From Opisthocomus hoazin (taxonomy: Eukaryota > Chordata > Aves > Opisthocomiformes > Opisthocomidae): 64,000 nucleotides of DNA. Every line of letters starts with the position of its first letter. Position 1 is the first letter of the stretch. The stretch covers positions 13,157,216 to 13,221,215 of the forward strand of contig NC_134433.1 in the NCBI RefSeq assembly GCF_030867145.1, in the 5' to 3' direction. Made by a program: the position numbers and the translations under genes. The notes beneath the pieces are model-generated. The model did not search any database, was not told the origin of the DNA, and saw nothing but the letters and a program-made list of their open reading frames with translations. Of this stretch, positions 12,592 through 23,569 are shown piece after piece.

Positions 12592-12597
12592 TTTATT
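12592..12597 (-). terminator. ASPA: ASPA poly(A) signal (proximal)
   Basis: AATAAA on the minus strand about 95 bases after the ASPA stop. A second one lies at 12460-12465. A 9-bp inverted repeat (12622-12630 / 12636-12644) sits between the stop and this signal. Confidence 0.55.
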
Positions 12598-12692
12598 ATA
12601 TGAATTACTACTGAATGACACTGGATTTCTCGGAGAAGAAATCCACTTTTTGTGTGGAAAATCTGTAGTAAGTTTTTAAGAAGTGTTCTGGT

Positions 12693-12887
12693 CTAAGAGG
12701 AGGATCTGATGTGTTTTGCAGTGAGTTTCATTTTTACTGTTTTTACAAAGGCTTGTTTCTTTTCATAATAAGCGGCTTCATTAATAAATGTTGGATAGAC
12801 TGTACAGTCCCCTTTATATGCAATTACTTCTCCATCAAGAGTCAAAAATAGAGGATCACCGTTGTTCAGTGGCTGCCAGTCTTGATC
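12693..12887 (-). CDS. ASPA: ASPA terminal coding exon
   Basis: Acceptor TTTCTCTAAG. 195 nt ending TAG at 12693-12695. Encodes [20 protein letters not shown] and [19 protein letters not shown]. The C-terminus ...HIRSSS differs from mammalian ...SIRCCLH, as expected for this variable tail. Confidence 0.96.
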   Translation of the reverse strand, partial: DQDWQPLNNGDPLFLTLDGEVIAYKGDCTVYPTFINEAAYYEKKQAFVKTVKMKLTAKHIRSSS

Positions 12888-15800
12888 CTTAGAGAAAGAA
12901 AATAAATAGAATATACTTACTTTCAAGTTTTTGTATATTTCGTGTGATTTCTGAGTTTATGTTCAATAATTATATTCTCTGCCGTTCATGGAAAAAGCTG
13001 TAGAAATAACTCCTTTTAAACTTCCATTCATAATTTCAGGTGCCCGGCCCTTGTTTTCAGGCTTGTATAGAATTCACTGGTAAAGATGAACTAAAAGGAA
13101 ACTGCATATGCTCATAATTGATTAAAAACAGGCCTTCATTTTAGAATTCAAAATTAGTTTTATATTGTAGAAAAAAAGACAATAGGATAGCTTGTAATTT
13201 TTATCAAAAGTGTTTTTAGATTCAGCGATTGCCAAGTCAGTTACTGACATACTGTATGACCTTAGTGATAGGAAAGGTCTAAAGTTTTCAATAGACCTAT
13301 CGGCAATATCAGCATTTTAAGTACTTACTATTAAAATATACTACAGAGTAGCAGAAGCAACACAGGAATACTTATAAAATGTCATAAATGGAAACTGTTT
13401 TAGTATTTACCTGCAGTTTAGGGTGAATAATAGCAGTAACTTCATCATTCTTATTCCTGGGATAATCTACTTTCTCCATTATTTTAAAAACCTCAATTGT
13501 ACACGGTGGAAACTCCTTTCCTAGAAAGAATAAATGTGATTTAATGTCAAAATGAACAACTGCTGTTTAAAAAGAACAATGCATTATTTATTCTTTTTAG
13601 AATGTCTTAAATCATTAGGTTGTACCTCATCAAAGTTTACACACTAATGATTAGCTCATATGTCATAAAAATGTCTAGCTGCAGAATTTTTGTCTCCTTG
13701 AAGCTCAGTTGCAGAAAGATGATCCAGTCAGGTATTGTAGCATATGAAGCCCAGATCTAAATTTGGTGCTGAAATGTGACTTCTCACTGAATACCTAAAA
13801 AGATATATTTTGTGGATGAAGAAATAAATGAAAGGCCTGTGTTTGATAGCGCTGCGCAACCCAGAATGGTATCTGTGCTATTTAATCTTTACTATTCCAG
13901 CACAATAATGGAGATTGACATGCACAGCTGTGTGCTTTTCCTTCTACTTCCAAAAAAAGCCCACTGACAAAATGTACTCTAAAAGAATTTTAAACATTAT
14001 TTTTGTCAGTATGTATTTTAGATAGTACATAGGTATACACAGATATAACAAAATCTTACAAAATTTATTGACGTTAGTTTTAGATAGCAATGCGCAGAAG
14101 GCACATAAATATGTCTTTCTTAGTTATTAATTTATTGTATGTTCTTCATGTACATACTACTATACAAATTTTATTAGCTAGTATTTCAGATTCTTAAAGC
14201 AACTGTAAGATTAAGATCAAGTATACTTACTGAACTGTCAGAAAGAGGAAATACCCTTAAGGAGCTACACAGGAATTCTTTCAGATGCCATACTTAAGTG
14301 GTGTACAGAACAACCCCACCCCCATTTTACCTGTTTAAATGTTCCAGCCCAACCTATTCTTTTAAAAAATTTTCTCCTGAAATAGTCCACTGACATGACT
14401 TGGGGCGGCTATATTCTCTCATTACATACTCTACCTTCATTAAAAAGTTGCACAAAATCAAGGCCGTGTTTGACAATCTTCCTCATTTTGTCCAAAGTAT
14501 CAGCTCTAACAACACCTTGTGGCTGAGGACCAACCTCCACACCTGTTTGCAGATGAGGGAGAGAATTAATAGAGTCATACTATATTACATGCTTAGACGA
14601 CAAGGCGAAAACAGATGTCTGACTGAGTCTGTGTTTTATGTTTAAGAGGAATTTTAAAGTACAGTGTTACGTGATTTTGTGAGCCAAGCAGAAAATTTGG
14701 CTCACCAGTCAGGATCAGTTTAAAGAACCACATGTACATTTTTGAGTGTGCTACTAGGATAAGAGAAAGGGTCCCAATGTATATTCATTTCTCTTATCCT
14801 TTTTCTAATCCTACCTTTCCATGCTGCATTTTAGAGAACTAATTTTTTAATATGAAAAGCAAACAAATAATATTTTTTCCCTATAGTTATGGTTTTGATT
14901 ACAGAAATGAGGAAGTTTACCAGTTCCATGCAGAACATAATTTCTCCTTTCCTATATCACATCATCTCTTTTCCCCTCCTTGGCTAGCAACCAACATTTC
15001 AGCCAAGGCTTATTTAGAGAAAGTAAACATTTCTTTTCTGAAGCTGTTACTTCTTCCTTATCCTCGTATATTATAAATATTTTCTGCAAACAGTGGGTTA
15101 ACTGAGTTTAAGAATTTCCATCTGGTTTCTGTATTTTGTAAGCCAAGTATAAATCTGAACTCTTCAAAAGAAGACATATACATTTGATTTGGTAAATATA
15201 TTGTCAAACAAATAGTTACTGGTGACAAGAATACTCTGTATAACATAATGAAATTAATAGATCTGGAAACACGCATATTTTAAAATAATTTATGGTGGGT
15301 TAAAATCGTCTTTATTTTTCATATTTACCAACAGGATGTTTTGCTACAGATCGAGTTGTTGCATATTTCAAGCTAGGATGTTCAATCAGCAAAACAGGAC
15401 AGCGTTCTGGAGCCACAGCGTTCTGTGAAGATTGTTTAAAAATTTCTTTGTTATGCAAATATTTTAAAATGTTGTGCCACAAAAGATTACTGATGCAGAA
15501 GTGATTTACACAACATCTTCAAAATGTTTCCTTTATTTCATGGCCCTCAAAGAAGTAGGACATCTTTAGAAAACGTACAAAGCTTTATTTGTTGGTCTCC
15601 TTTCCATTAACTCATGCCAAGCATGTTCCACTGAACTTTGCTGTCTCCTGATCTAACTGAACACAGTTCTAGTCTTAAATTGTGAATAGGAAGGAAAATC
15701 TACTCATCAGTGTTCCAAAACTTAGAATCAAAATATCATTAAGCAGATTTCAACTATTTTTTGTTAGACCTAGATTTTCTTATGCAGACATAGATTGTGA

Positions 15801-18800
15801 ATTAAACCTTATTTTAACCTCTTTTTTTGACACAGAAACCTATTTCAGGCCTCTACTCTTCGTATAATTTTAGTCATAAGCTTTCTATATCTTCAAATAT
15901 TTTACAAACATTTAAATGTGATACATGTAATTAAAAAAATCAAATGTTTAAAATATACCTTGTTTCTAAAGCAAAAAAAAAAAAAAAAAAATTCCACACT
16001 GTTGGCCTAATCTCAATTTCATCAGCTATTGTCAAGATCACTAGTACTTCAACCAGATTACACTTAAGCCAGCACTTTGCAAACCTCACTCTACCAATAC
16101 TTATCAGTTTCAGGAACAGGAGAATCAAAGAGCTTCCAAAGACATATCACTATTCTTATAAATACTGATGAAGGGAACATTTGTCATTACTGAGTTCCAT
16201 TATTTTTGCTGTGTCTTTATTTCAGAAAATTAATGTTTAACCATTTAGCATGTGACCCAAATCTAGCCAAGTTCTTGACAGATCAGTGTGAAAGCAGATT
16301 AAATTGCATTCATTTTCATAGATGGTATTCTAAGCCCATCAGTCTTACTAACACTTATTTTAATATATGAAGATTATGATGAGTTCAAATCTGAATTACC
16401 TGATATTATAATCAAATTATTAATTATCTCTGATTAAAAACCCCCCAACCTATGAGTGATTATTTAAACAGTTTTGCAGAATAAAAAATAGTATATTTAA
16501 AGAAACTACAAAATAATATATAGTAGTACAACATTACAACTAATAATCTATTTTAATAGTTCATTTAAATTAGTTTTACCTTGATATAATGAAACATTTG
16601 AATTGTAAAGTCATCCCTGGAGTTTTCAAGAATAAGGGTACCACCCATGTTAGAAGTGGTGTTGTGAAGGTCAAAAATAAGGTCATACGCATCATCACTA
16701 CCCTTTGGACCAAATATCTGATTGATTTCCTGAGCCCTTCTCACTTCATATGGAATATCTTCCACCACTGTCCTTCTGTTAATATCAGTACAAAGAAATT
16801 AGTAAACTCATTCCATGGCTTTGCAGTAAACAAAATATGTATACCCTTTTCTTTTTACTAATTCCATAACTGACTGGAGTTGGAATCACCTATTTAATTT
16901 ACCAAACTGTTAAGAACTTGTGAATTTGTGCTTGAAAAAAGCAAGTGTGATTGTTAAACAGGTCTTACTATTATGTATCTTGTGCAGAAGGGTAGCAAGA
17001 ATTTTTCAATCCTATTTTAGCTGAGGACTATTTACTTCTCTTATTTCTTTACATCGCAAAATTTTCCCCTATGCAGAAAACTAACTCAAAATTTTTCAAC
17101 AACTTAAACTACTTCAAGACAGGATCCACCTCCTGCTGAAGATGGCCTTCAGGTATCGGTCCATGCCCATTTGCCTTCGGTATCAGTTGCAAGGTCTTTT
17201 GTAACTCACTTTATTTCTTGTCTTTTCATATTCTGATCAGACTTTCAGTCTATTGTTTTGAGCCCTTCCGACCCTCGAAACTCACAGAAGATTTTGCTAC
17301 CTCAAATCTATTCCTGTCAAGTTTCAATACTTGTAATCTCAGGTGACTATGTCTGTACTACACTTAAAAAAAATGGTCTTAGCCTAGGGAAAGGTCTGAG
17401 ATCTGCTCTCTGTCTGTATAAGCGTTCTGTAGGAAACCGATATATTACATATTAACAGTGTACAAAGCTGCTGTAGGTTCAGACTTGTTTCTGCATAGAC
17501 AGCAAATGGGGTTTTGATGATAGGCTTGGGATACTACCCAAGTACAATATAGACACACCTAACACCTTTTGCACTAAATTCACTGTTTGTTCTCAATACA
17601 GCTCAAGCTTTGTAATATTTCAATTTTGTAGGAAATATGGGTATTAAGTTGCATAAAGAAAGTTTTGTTAAATGCTAACAAAACACCTTACTAACTGCAT
17701 GGATATTTAAGCATCAGAAAAGGTTGCTGAGGAAAATTATGGGATTGCCACTGCTGGAGTATTAGAAATGCCAAGTTAGGAATGTTTACATGCAGTTGAT
17801 CTACTGGTGGGATGTAAGGTGAATTAGAATTTTTACATGAGCCCCTCAAGCTCCATTTTCTATTTTTATGATTGCGTGTATCACATCATCTACCTTTGTA
17901 TTTTTTAGTTCTGTCTTTGAAATTCAAGGTTTCTTCACATAAGACTCTTAAGTCAATACTTCTTCTCGAAGCCAATGGGATTTTCACCATTACTTTCAGT
18001 AGTATCAGGATTTCACTCTCCTTTTTCTTATTTTGTACAATCATTTGTAATCTTGAAGGGTCTACACTTAAAGGGATCAGGGGAAGGTATTCCAGACAGT
18101 CAGTAGTGTTGTAACAGGACTGGGCAACTTAATAGGATTTACTGAGGAATATCAGTTGAAAAATGAAGATCAGCCTGCAGGTGTCTTAATCTGCTATTTT
18201 TTCAAGTGTTCTCTGTTCAAAGCAGCTGAAAACAAACAAAAGCACTTTTTTTTTCATACGTTTGTCCTTGGCCTCAACACTTACGTGTTAAAAAGTCTGT
18301 TTATCTTATATAAAATAATCAACAACAAAATTCTAAGATGAAAAGACGTGCCAGGTAAGAATAACCGTGCTTACAAAATATGTGATACATATTTCTTTCA
18401 GTGATAGTCACCTTTACCATTAAGACCTTTCTGAAACATAATTACCTGTTTAGCATGCAACTATACCAAGCATAAGAATGTTTATACAGCAAAGTACACC
18501 TCTGGGATGTATGTCTCAAAAGCAGAGAAACATAAAATCCTATTTAAAATGTAAAATCATTTACTATTTTACAGTAATTATAGATTGTGTTTCTTCTAAA
18601 ATAATGAGTCAGTTAAATTATTGGGAGTTTTTGGCTATCATTTTGTCATAGAATATATTATTTCTAACTTAGCTAATTTCAAGTTTTCATCTTTTACTAT
18701 ATATAACTCAAATTAAATACACTTCCCTGACTTGTATGCCATTCTTTCAGATACTCAGATGTTTGCGTTTAAAATGCTTTTATCTGCTATCTTCTTGCAA

Positions 18801-19403
18801 ATATAATTGTATTCAGAAAGGCTCCAAAGCTGAATTGCACAAGACAATGTGTGAGAAATAATTACTTTACAACTCAGAACAGCAATTCTTAAGTTTAAAC
18901 AAATGCACCTAATCTAATAGTAACTTAAAATGCTTAAGATTATGTGTTGGTTTGAGACTCATTCTACTAGCAACAGTTTTAAAATGAATCTCTTAACACT
19001 CATGCAATTTATTCTTTTTGGGTTAAAGGTCAGTAACTTCAGTTATGTGACTGCACAGTTAAAATAGTAGTGGAACTTCTGTTAACACTTTAATTTGGAA
19101 AGGAAGCTCCTTACAATTTTAAAAAACAGAAAAGTAAAACAGCAGAAAGTACAACTATTCTTACCCAAGATTATCAGGGTCAAAAACACGGTTCAGATCA
19201 CAGTCAATGTATCTAGTACACTTCTTCACAGCTCTTGGGTTGGTAAGAAATGGTTTCACTTCCATCCCTGTTCTCTGAATCTCAGCTCCGTGCTCTTGCC
19301 AGTGCTTGACCAAAAATACCCCTGATAACTCATTGCCATGAGTTCCCCCGAAGATAGCAACCCGTCTTACCGGAGGTTTGTCAACAACAGAAGAGGAAGT
19401 CAT
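12693..19403 (-). CDS. ASPA: ASPA, aspartoacylase (complete, 6 coding exons)
   Basis: Zinc carboxypeptidase-fold enzyme that hydrolyses N-acetyl-L-aspartate to aspartate and acetate; cytosolic and nuclear, in oligodendrocytes and kidney, supplying acetate for myelin lipids. Loss in humans causes Canavan disease. Six exons (239, 196, 94, 108, 110, 195 nt) give 313 aa, the same length as human ASPA. Zinc ligands are in GGTHGNEL (His22, Glu25) and [10 protein letters not shown] (His). Substrate-binding NPRA and DLNR, catalytic Glu in [10 protein letters not shown] and the Tyr of NEAAYYEKK are all present. The start was chosen as ATG at 19401-19403 because MTSSS... aligns with the mammalian N-terminus. 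An in-frame upstream ATG exists if the proposed exon 1 (21134-21212) is used. Divergent to SPATA22, convergent to TRPV3. Confidence 0.97.
13411..13520 (-). CDS. ASPA: ASPA coding exon 5
   Basis: Acceptor TTCTTTCTAG, donor GTAAAT. 110 nt. Encodes [20 protein letters not shown] and AIIHPKLQ. Confidence 0.95.
14435..14542 (-). CDS. ASPA: ASPA coding exon 4
   Basis: Acceptor CATCTGCAAACAG, donor GTAGAG. 108 nt. Encodes [20 protein letters not shown] with the catalytic glutamate. Confidence 0.95.
15329..15422 (-). CDS. ASPA: ASPA coding exon 3
   Basis: Acceptor TCTTCACAG, donor GTAAAT. 94 nt. Encodes [20 protein letters not shown], matching the aspartoacylase family. Confidence 0.95.
15973..15991. 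repeat. Poly(A) tract, A19
   Basis: Simple homopolymer in an ASPA intron; no adjoining retroelement recognised. Confidence 0.85.
16580..16775 (-). CDS. ASPA: ASPA coding exon 2
   Basis: Acceptor GATATTAACAG, donor GTAAAA. 196 nt. Contains [20 protein letters not shown], then [16 protein letters not shown] with the third zinc ligand. Confidence 0.96.
19165..19403 (-). CDS. ASPA: ASPA coding exon 1
   Basis: ATG at 19403. The exon itself begins at 19427 after acceptor TTTTGCTTTCAG, so a 5' non-coding exon must exist upstream. Donor GTAAGA. Contains [20 protein letters not shown] (zinc site) and [20 protein letters not shown]. Confidence 0.96.
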
Positions 19404-19427
19404 GCTTTTCAGCAGCTCTAAGAATTG

Positions 19428-21133
19428 CTGAAAGCAAAACAGAAGATAATGATAAAGTAAAACTTTGGTCTCCAAAAAACCCCCAAATTCTTTTTAATAG
19501 GAACTTCTTTAAGCCTCTTTATGTCAGATGTGAATGAGTGTGAGCTAACATTTCTCTAGCAGTTTTTGACTCCCGTTGCGAGGCGGGGAGTTGCTAACCT
19601 GACACTCCTCCCTCTCGAGGAGCCCTCCCCTTCATTTACCATGTTTAGTAATACCTCCAAGTCTGTTAATACTACTGTTACACAGTTCAAAAGTCAACTT
19701 CTCTAGGCAATCTGTATTAATATATGACATACAGGTAAATCTTGTACTAGTGATAGTATTAAAAGACTTTTTTACTGTAAACTTTAATAATGCACTTAAA
19801 TATCTCTGACATTTTTGCATTGCAAACTAGGTGTAACAAGTATACTCATGTATGTTTGAAGTTACATAAACGTTCCAGTATACAAGGGCAGAATGATTTA
19901 AAGTGAGCAAAAACAGTGAAATATGAATCATATCTTGGCTCTAGATCAACACATAATGCTGAAACATCAAGTGCTTTCATCTAAAAAAACAAGAACAGCT
20001 GAGTTCCTCAAAGCATGTTGTTGCTTGTATGACCTTTTTTGTTTTATAAGAACTGAAGAATAGTGACTAGAAGGAACACTAGCTGAAATTAATTTATCCA
20101 TGACTGACAGAGTATTCCTGGCTCTAGTTCTATCTCGGGATCTGCTAGCACAGACCTCTAACACATTGAAACAACTTTGCCAGTGACGACCCTTCTAACT
20201 TGTGCCATCCCTTATTAAAAAGGAGACAGATATAGACCACAATGGGACAATAGGCGTGTTCCCCCCCCCCCCCAAAAAAAAAACCCAAACTTAGTCAACA
20301 ACTTGACTTCTTCCATTTCCAAAAGCATTTGGACAGGCTTCTGAAACTTAAGCCAAAGAGCAGCCGTAACTTCCATCATGAGCATCAAAACATATAGAAT
20401 AAAAGGTCTTAATAACAGACAATACGTTTTACAGCTGTAACTGACAGAAGTATTTGCAATTAGTATCCGACACATGATATAAATATAAAAAATGTTACAT
20501 TGCAAGGGAATAAAGAATGTTTCTTGAATAATTTCTTTTTATTAAGATTATACTGCAGTGACTGAGGGAGTATTTGGCTAGTACCTGGGAGAGGCTTCGT
20601 AACCCAGACTGACAGACTGCAGGCTTATGAAAAGCAAGCCAAACAGAGGACTTAGCTAGACAAGTTCTGCCAGGGATACGTTTCCTACAGAAGTTGCTCG
20701 CTGTGTTTCAGTTTATGCATACAGATATGCTGAACCTTACAGCAAGTTAATACAGAGAGACTGTTTACTTAAACACTCAACTGTATTACTGCTGTACTTA
20801 CGAGCTGTCAGATATTTAATCGTAGTCAGTAATTGATTAAACACAGCAGTAAAGTTGTATTTTACAGCACTGGACAGTCTGTACTGTCCTTTGACCCCAG
20901 TCTCTTCAGCGGTGGTGCCAAAATGGCTATTTACGCCCTGCCTGAAAAAATGACTCACGCTCTGAATCTTGGTTTGCTGAACTGAAACGCCAGAGCAGCC
21001 TGAAGAGCAAATGGCAAAACACAAGCCCGCACTGCTCGTAGATATAGCTTGTCTTTTGTTGCTGGTGGCACTGTAAGGGTTGCAGTTCCTCGCGAAACGC
21101 TGAATGAAACACAGAGAGCGTCTGGGCACTTAC
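19428..21133 (-). other. ASPA: ASPA first intron (inferred)
   Basis: Lies between the strong minus-strand donor GTAAGTGC (21126-21133) and the acceptor at 19428-19430. AT-rich apart from a moderately GC-rich first 400 bases. It contains a C13-A10 tract at 20261-20283 and no recognised gene. Confidence 0.5.
20261..20283. repeat. Homopolymer tract C13-A10
   Basis: Thirteen C followed directly by ten A in the proposed ASPA first intron. Confidence 0.9.
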
Positions 21134-21212
21134 CTCATTGGGCGTGCAAGAAATTTGTCTCCTAAGAAGAGCTTTCTTAGGACACACACAGTGCATTTCC
21201 AAACATGAGTTT
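21134..21212 (-). other. ASPA: Probable ASPA 5' exon (mostly non-coding)
   Basis: Bounded 3' by a consensus donor (ATGAG|GTAAGT) and placed about 30 bases downstream of a TATA box on the same strand. Joined to the exon starting at 19427 it forms an in-frame leader: ATG at 21196 would add MHCVCPKKALLRRQ... before the family-standard start. Another ATG at 21206 gives only a 9-codon upstream ORF. The start position 21212 is inferred from TATA spacing. Confidence 0.45.
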
Positions 21213-21235
21213 GGGAACTAAAGCTATGGAGGCTG

Positions 21236-21243
21236 CTTTTATA
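21236..21243 (-). promoter_or_regulatory. ASPA: TATA box, probable ASPA promoter
   Basis: TATAAAAG on the minus strand, about 100 bases upstream of a consensus donor. Fits a tissue-restricted TATA promoter and lies outside the nearby CpG island. Confidence 0.5.
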
Positions 21244-21592
21244 CCCTTAGAGCAACTTAACTTCCAGGCAGCTTTTAACTCCTGGTCTCCCGGGACATTA
21301 CAAGCACACACAAAGTTGGGGCATAAATGCAAACACTTCAAAAGCTTTCACTCTTCTGAATTAAACACCAGGACCAATCCCTTATTCCTTGTGCTTTGCC
21401 AATACTCACACCATGCAAAATTATGCAGGATCATATGTAGTTGATTAAGAATTCAGATTTTTTTTTATGTAGTACATGCAAATATCTGGTAGTGCATCTG
21501 AAGGATTCGAACGTATGCCACAAGCTGAAAAACGTATGCAGTAATTAAATGTAAATGGAATGAAGTCTAGCTCTCAAAGCCACACAGGTGCA

Positions 21593-21622
<30 letters not shown>
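21593..21622. repeat. (TG)n(TA)n microsatellite between ASPA and SPATA22 promoters
   Basis: Seven TG units run straight into eight TA units. Alternating purine-pyrimidine, so prone to Z-DNA or unwinding. It lies between the two divergent promoters. Confidence 0.92.
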
Positions 21623-21623
<1 letters not shown>

Positions 21624-21984
21624 GCGTGCATCGTGGCTCGCCAACGCCTTCCAAGGCACTGGCTGAGGAAAAAGTGTTGCAAAGCACGGACAAGCTCCAG
21701 TCCCGCCTTGCGCCAAGCTTTTGCTCGGGAACCAGTTGGCAGTCCCACAGTTGGAATCACCCGTGTGTCAAACCGGTCTGGTGGTGGAGTTGGAAAACAG
21801 CCTGACGCGTGCCGAGAGTTTTATTTGTATCCATGTTTGTGTTCACACTTCTGTGGATATTCGGCTCCCATCCCCAGGTTCTCCAAGTGCTGAAGATCAC
21901 AGCATGTGTGCGACCACCGCGGCCACGGAGAGAATTAGTTAAACCCTCGTAAACAGCATGGATTTACGACTCTTACGAGCCGCG

Positions 21985-22004
21985 CCCCCCCCCCCCCCCC
22001 CCCC
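21985..22004. repeat. Poly(C) tract, 20 C
   Basis: Uninterrupted C20 inside the CpG island; could form an i-motif or G-quadruplex. Length is error-prone in assemblies. Confidence 0.9.
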
Positions 22005-22062
22005 GCTCAGGCCGGGGCCGGCGCACCGCGCGCCCGCCCGCTGACGGCCTCCCGCGGCCAAC

Positions 22063-22074
22063 TGCGCCTGCGCC
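22063..22074 (+). promoter_or_regulatory. NRF1-like site
   Basis: TGCGCCTGCGCC, close to the NRF1 palindrome YGCGCAYGCGCR. A second GC palindrome-like motif, CGCACGCGC, lies at about 22111. Typical of TATA-less CpG promoters. Confidence 0.4.
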
Positions 22075-22154
22075 GGCGGGGGCGGGCGGCCAGCCCCTTC
22101 CCGCCCGTTTCGCACGCGCTCAGGCGCGAGAGCGTCGCCGCTGGGTCCGTTATT

Positions 22155-22163
22155 TTTGGCGGG
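22155..22163 (+). promoter_or_regulatory. E2F-like site in SPATA22 promoter
   Basis: TTTGGCGGG at the downstream edge of the CpG island matches the E2F core. E2F6 with PRC1.6 silences several meiotic genes in somatic cells through such sites, so a role here is inferred, not shown. Confidence 0.45.
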
Positions 22164-22200
22164 CTTCACCTCAGCGCTCTTCCTCAGCCTCCAGCGAGGA

Positions 22201-23474
22201 CTTCAGGCTCCTTTAGCTTGTGACTGGTGCTGCTGCTGTGTGAGGCACTGGGGGGGCTTACCCTGGTATCTTCCATTCTCCAGCCTTAGCTTACTTTTTT
22301 CTACAGCTTTAGCTCTGGGTTTTGGTTTGCTTATCTTCAAGAGAGGACAAAAAGGAAAACAAGACTGTCCACAGTCCTGTGCAACACCAAAATTGGCTTA
22401 ATAAACTAAAATTTACGGGGGTTTATTATATCAGTATGTTGCTTTCTGATGGCCATTAGGCTTCATAGTGCTGGCAATAAGATTTAAATTGTGTAACAGC
22501 AATGAACTAGGAGCTGCTGTCATGTCGTTGCACAAGTAGTTGATGTATCTCACAGAAATGAAGAGTAAATTGATCTGTTAGCCTAGCTGTGGTAGGCACT
22601 TGTGCTTAATTCTTGTAAACATGTTTAATAGCAGCACATAGTTAACTGCCAGATCAAAACAAATGTAGAGGTAACATCTTACATTATTTATATGCACAAG
22701 TACAGTGTATTATTCATATGCCACTAAAAGCAATATGTACTAGTAACTAACTGTGATGGAATAGCAACTAGTGCTGCACAATAGCCTGTTTAGTATCCTC
22801 AATGTATACAGTAGTATATAGACATCACTACAGCGTAGATTGATCAGGAAAAAAATATGGCAAACTACATGTAGCTAATATGCTAATATACACTTTTTCT
22901 GCTCATAATATCTAACTAATAATAATGCTTTTTTGATGTGTGAAGTATTTTATATATTAGGAAATTGGCTAAAGGTTTTAGGTCTGTACGATAAAGTACG
23001 GAATAGTTTATTTTTTGGAAGCGTGATGCTAGTTTTCACAGAATAGTTAAATCAGTTTTTTACTCAAAGCCTTGTACCTTGCCATCATGCTTTGCAGCAA
23101 TGTAGAAGTATGCAATTAGTATTCTATTTTCAGGAATTTAAAAATAGGCCTTGTGTTTGAATGTATATGTATTTTTAAATTCAGAAGTGAATTCAGTATT
23201 TTTACAGCACTTAAAAAAAGCAGAGAATACAACTTTTACTTCAAAAATGTAATAATTTGGGCCCTTAATCTGCAAAGAGCAATTGCATGTTGGTTGTGTA
23301 CCCATGGATCTTCTAAATTCAGTACAACTGTTAGCGCGTTTTAGGTTTGTGTCTAAGTGTTGCATGTCACTGCATATATAGAGAGTTAAGAGAAACTGCC
23401 ATAAAATCACATAAAATTTGGATGTGTTTACAACTCAAATTAGTTTACTTTGTTTGCTGATTTAACTTCCATAG
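22201..23474 (+). other. SPATA22: SPATA22 5' region / first intron (inferred)
   Basis: AT-rich, no coding potential recognised. Ends at an acceptor (GATTTAACTTCCATAG, 23474) that would start the exon holding the initiator ATG. The first-exon donor was not fixed; GTGAGG near 22239 is one candidate. Confidence 0.4.
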
Positions 23475-23526
23475 AGCAAATCTGGAGTGACCAATACATT
23501 GTTGCCTATTAAGATACTGCAAAGAA

Positions 23527-23569
23527 ATGAAAAGGAGTCTGGCTGACACTTCAACTCGCAGCACAGCAG
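23527..23569 (+). CDS. SPATA22: SPATA22 coding exon 1
   Basis: ATG 23527, MKRSLADTSTRSTA(G), donor GTACCA, phase 1. 5'UTR from 23475 after the acceptor TTCCATAG. Confidence 0.93.

Larger units (their letters stand above)
21955..22200. promoter_or_regulatory. SPATA22: CpG island, probable SPATA22 promoter
   Basis: The only dense CpG cluster in the window: GC-rich with many CGCG/GCGC steps (for example GCGCACCGCGCGCCCGCCCG). No TATA box. It holds a 20-C run (21985-22004), NRF1-like sites and an E2F-like site. SPATA22 lies 1.3 kb downstream on the + strand, and its coding exon 1 is preceded by an acceptor, implying a 5' exon here. Confidence 0.7.

Noticed and set aside
19404-19475. Upstream in-frame methionine at 19475 for ASPA
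   Set aside because: Lies in the intron, beyond the acceptor TTTTGCTTTCAG at 19428, so it is not in the spliced mRNA.
21939-22169. 76-codon Gly/Pro/Ala-rich minus-strand frame in the CpG island
   Set aside because: Product of poly(C) and CpG-island composition, not a protein signature.
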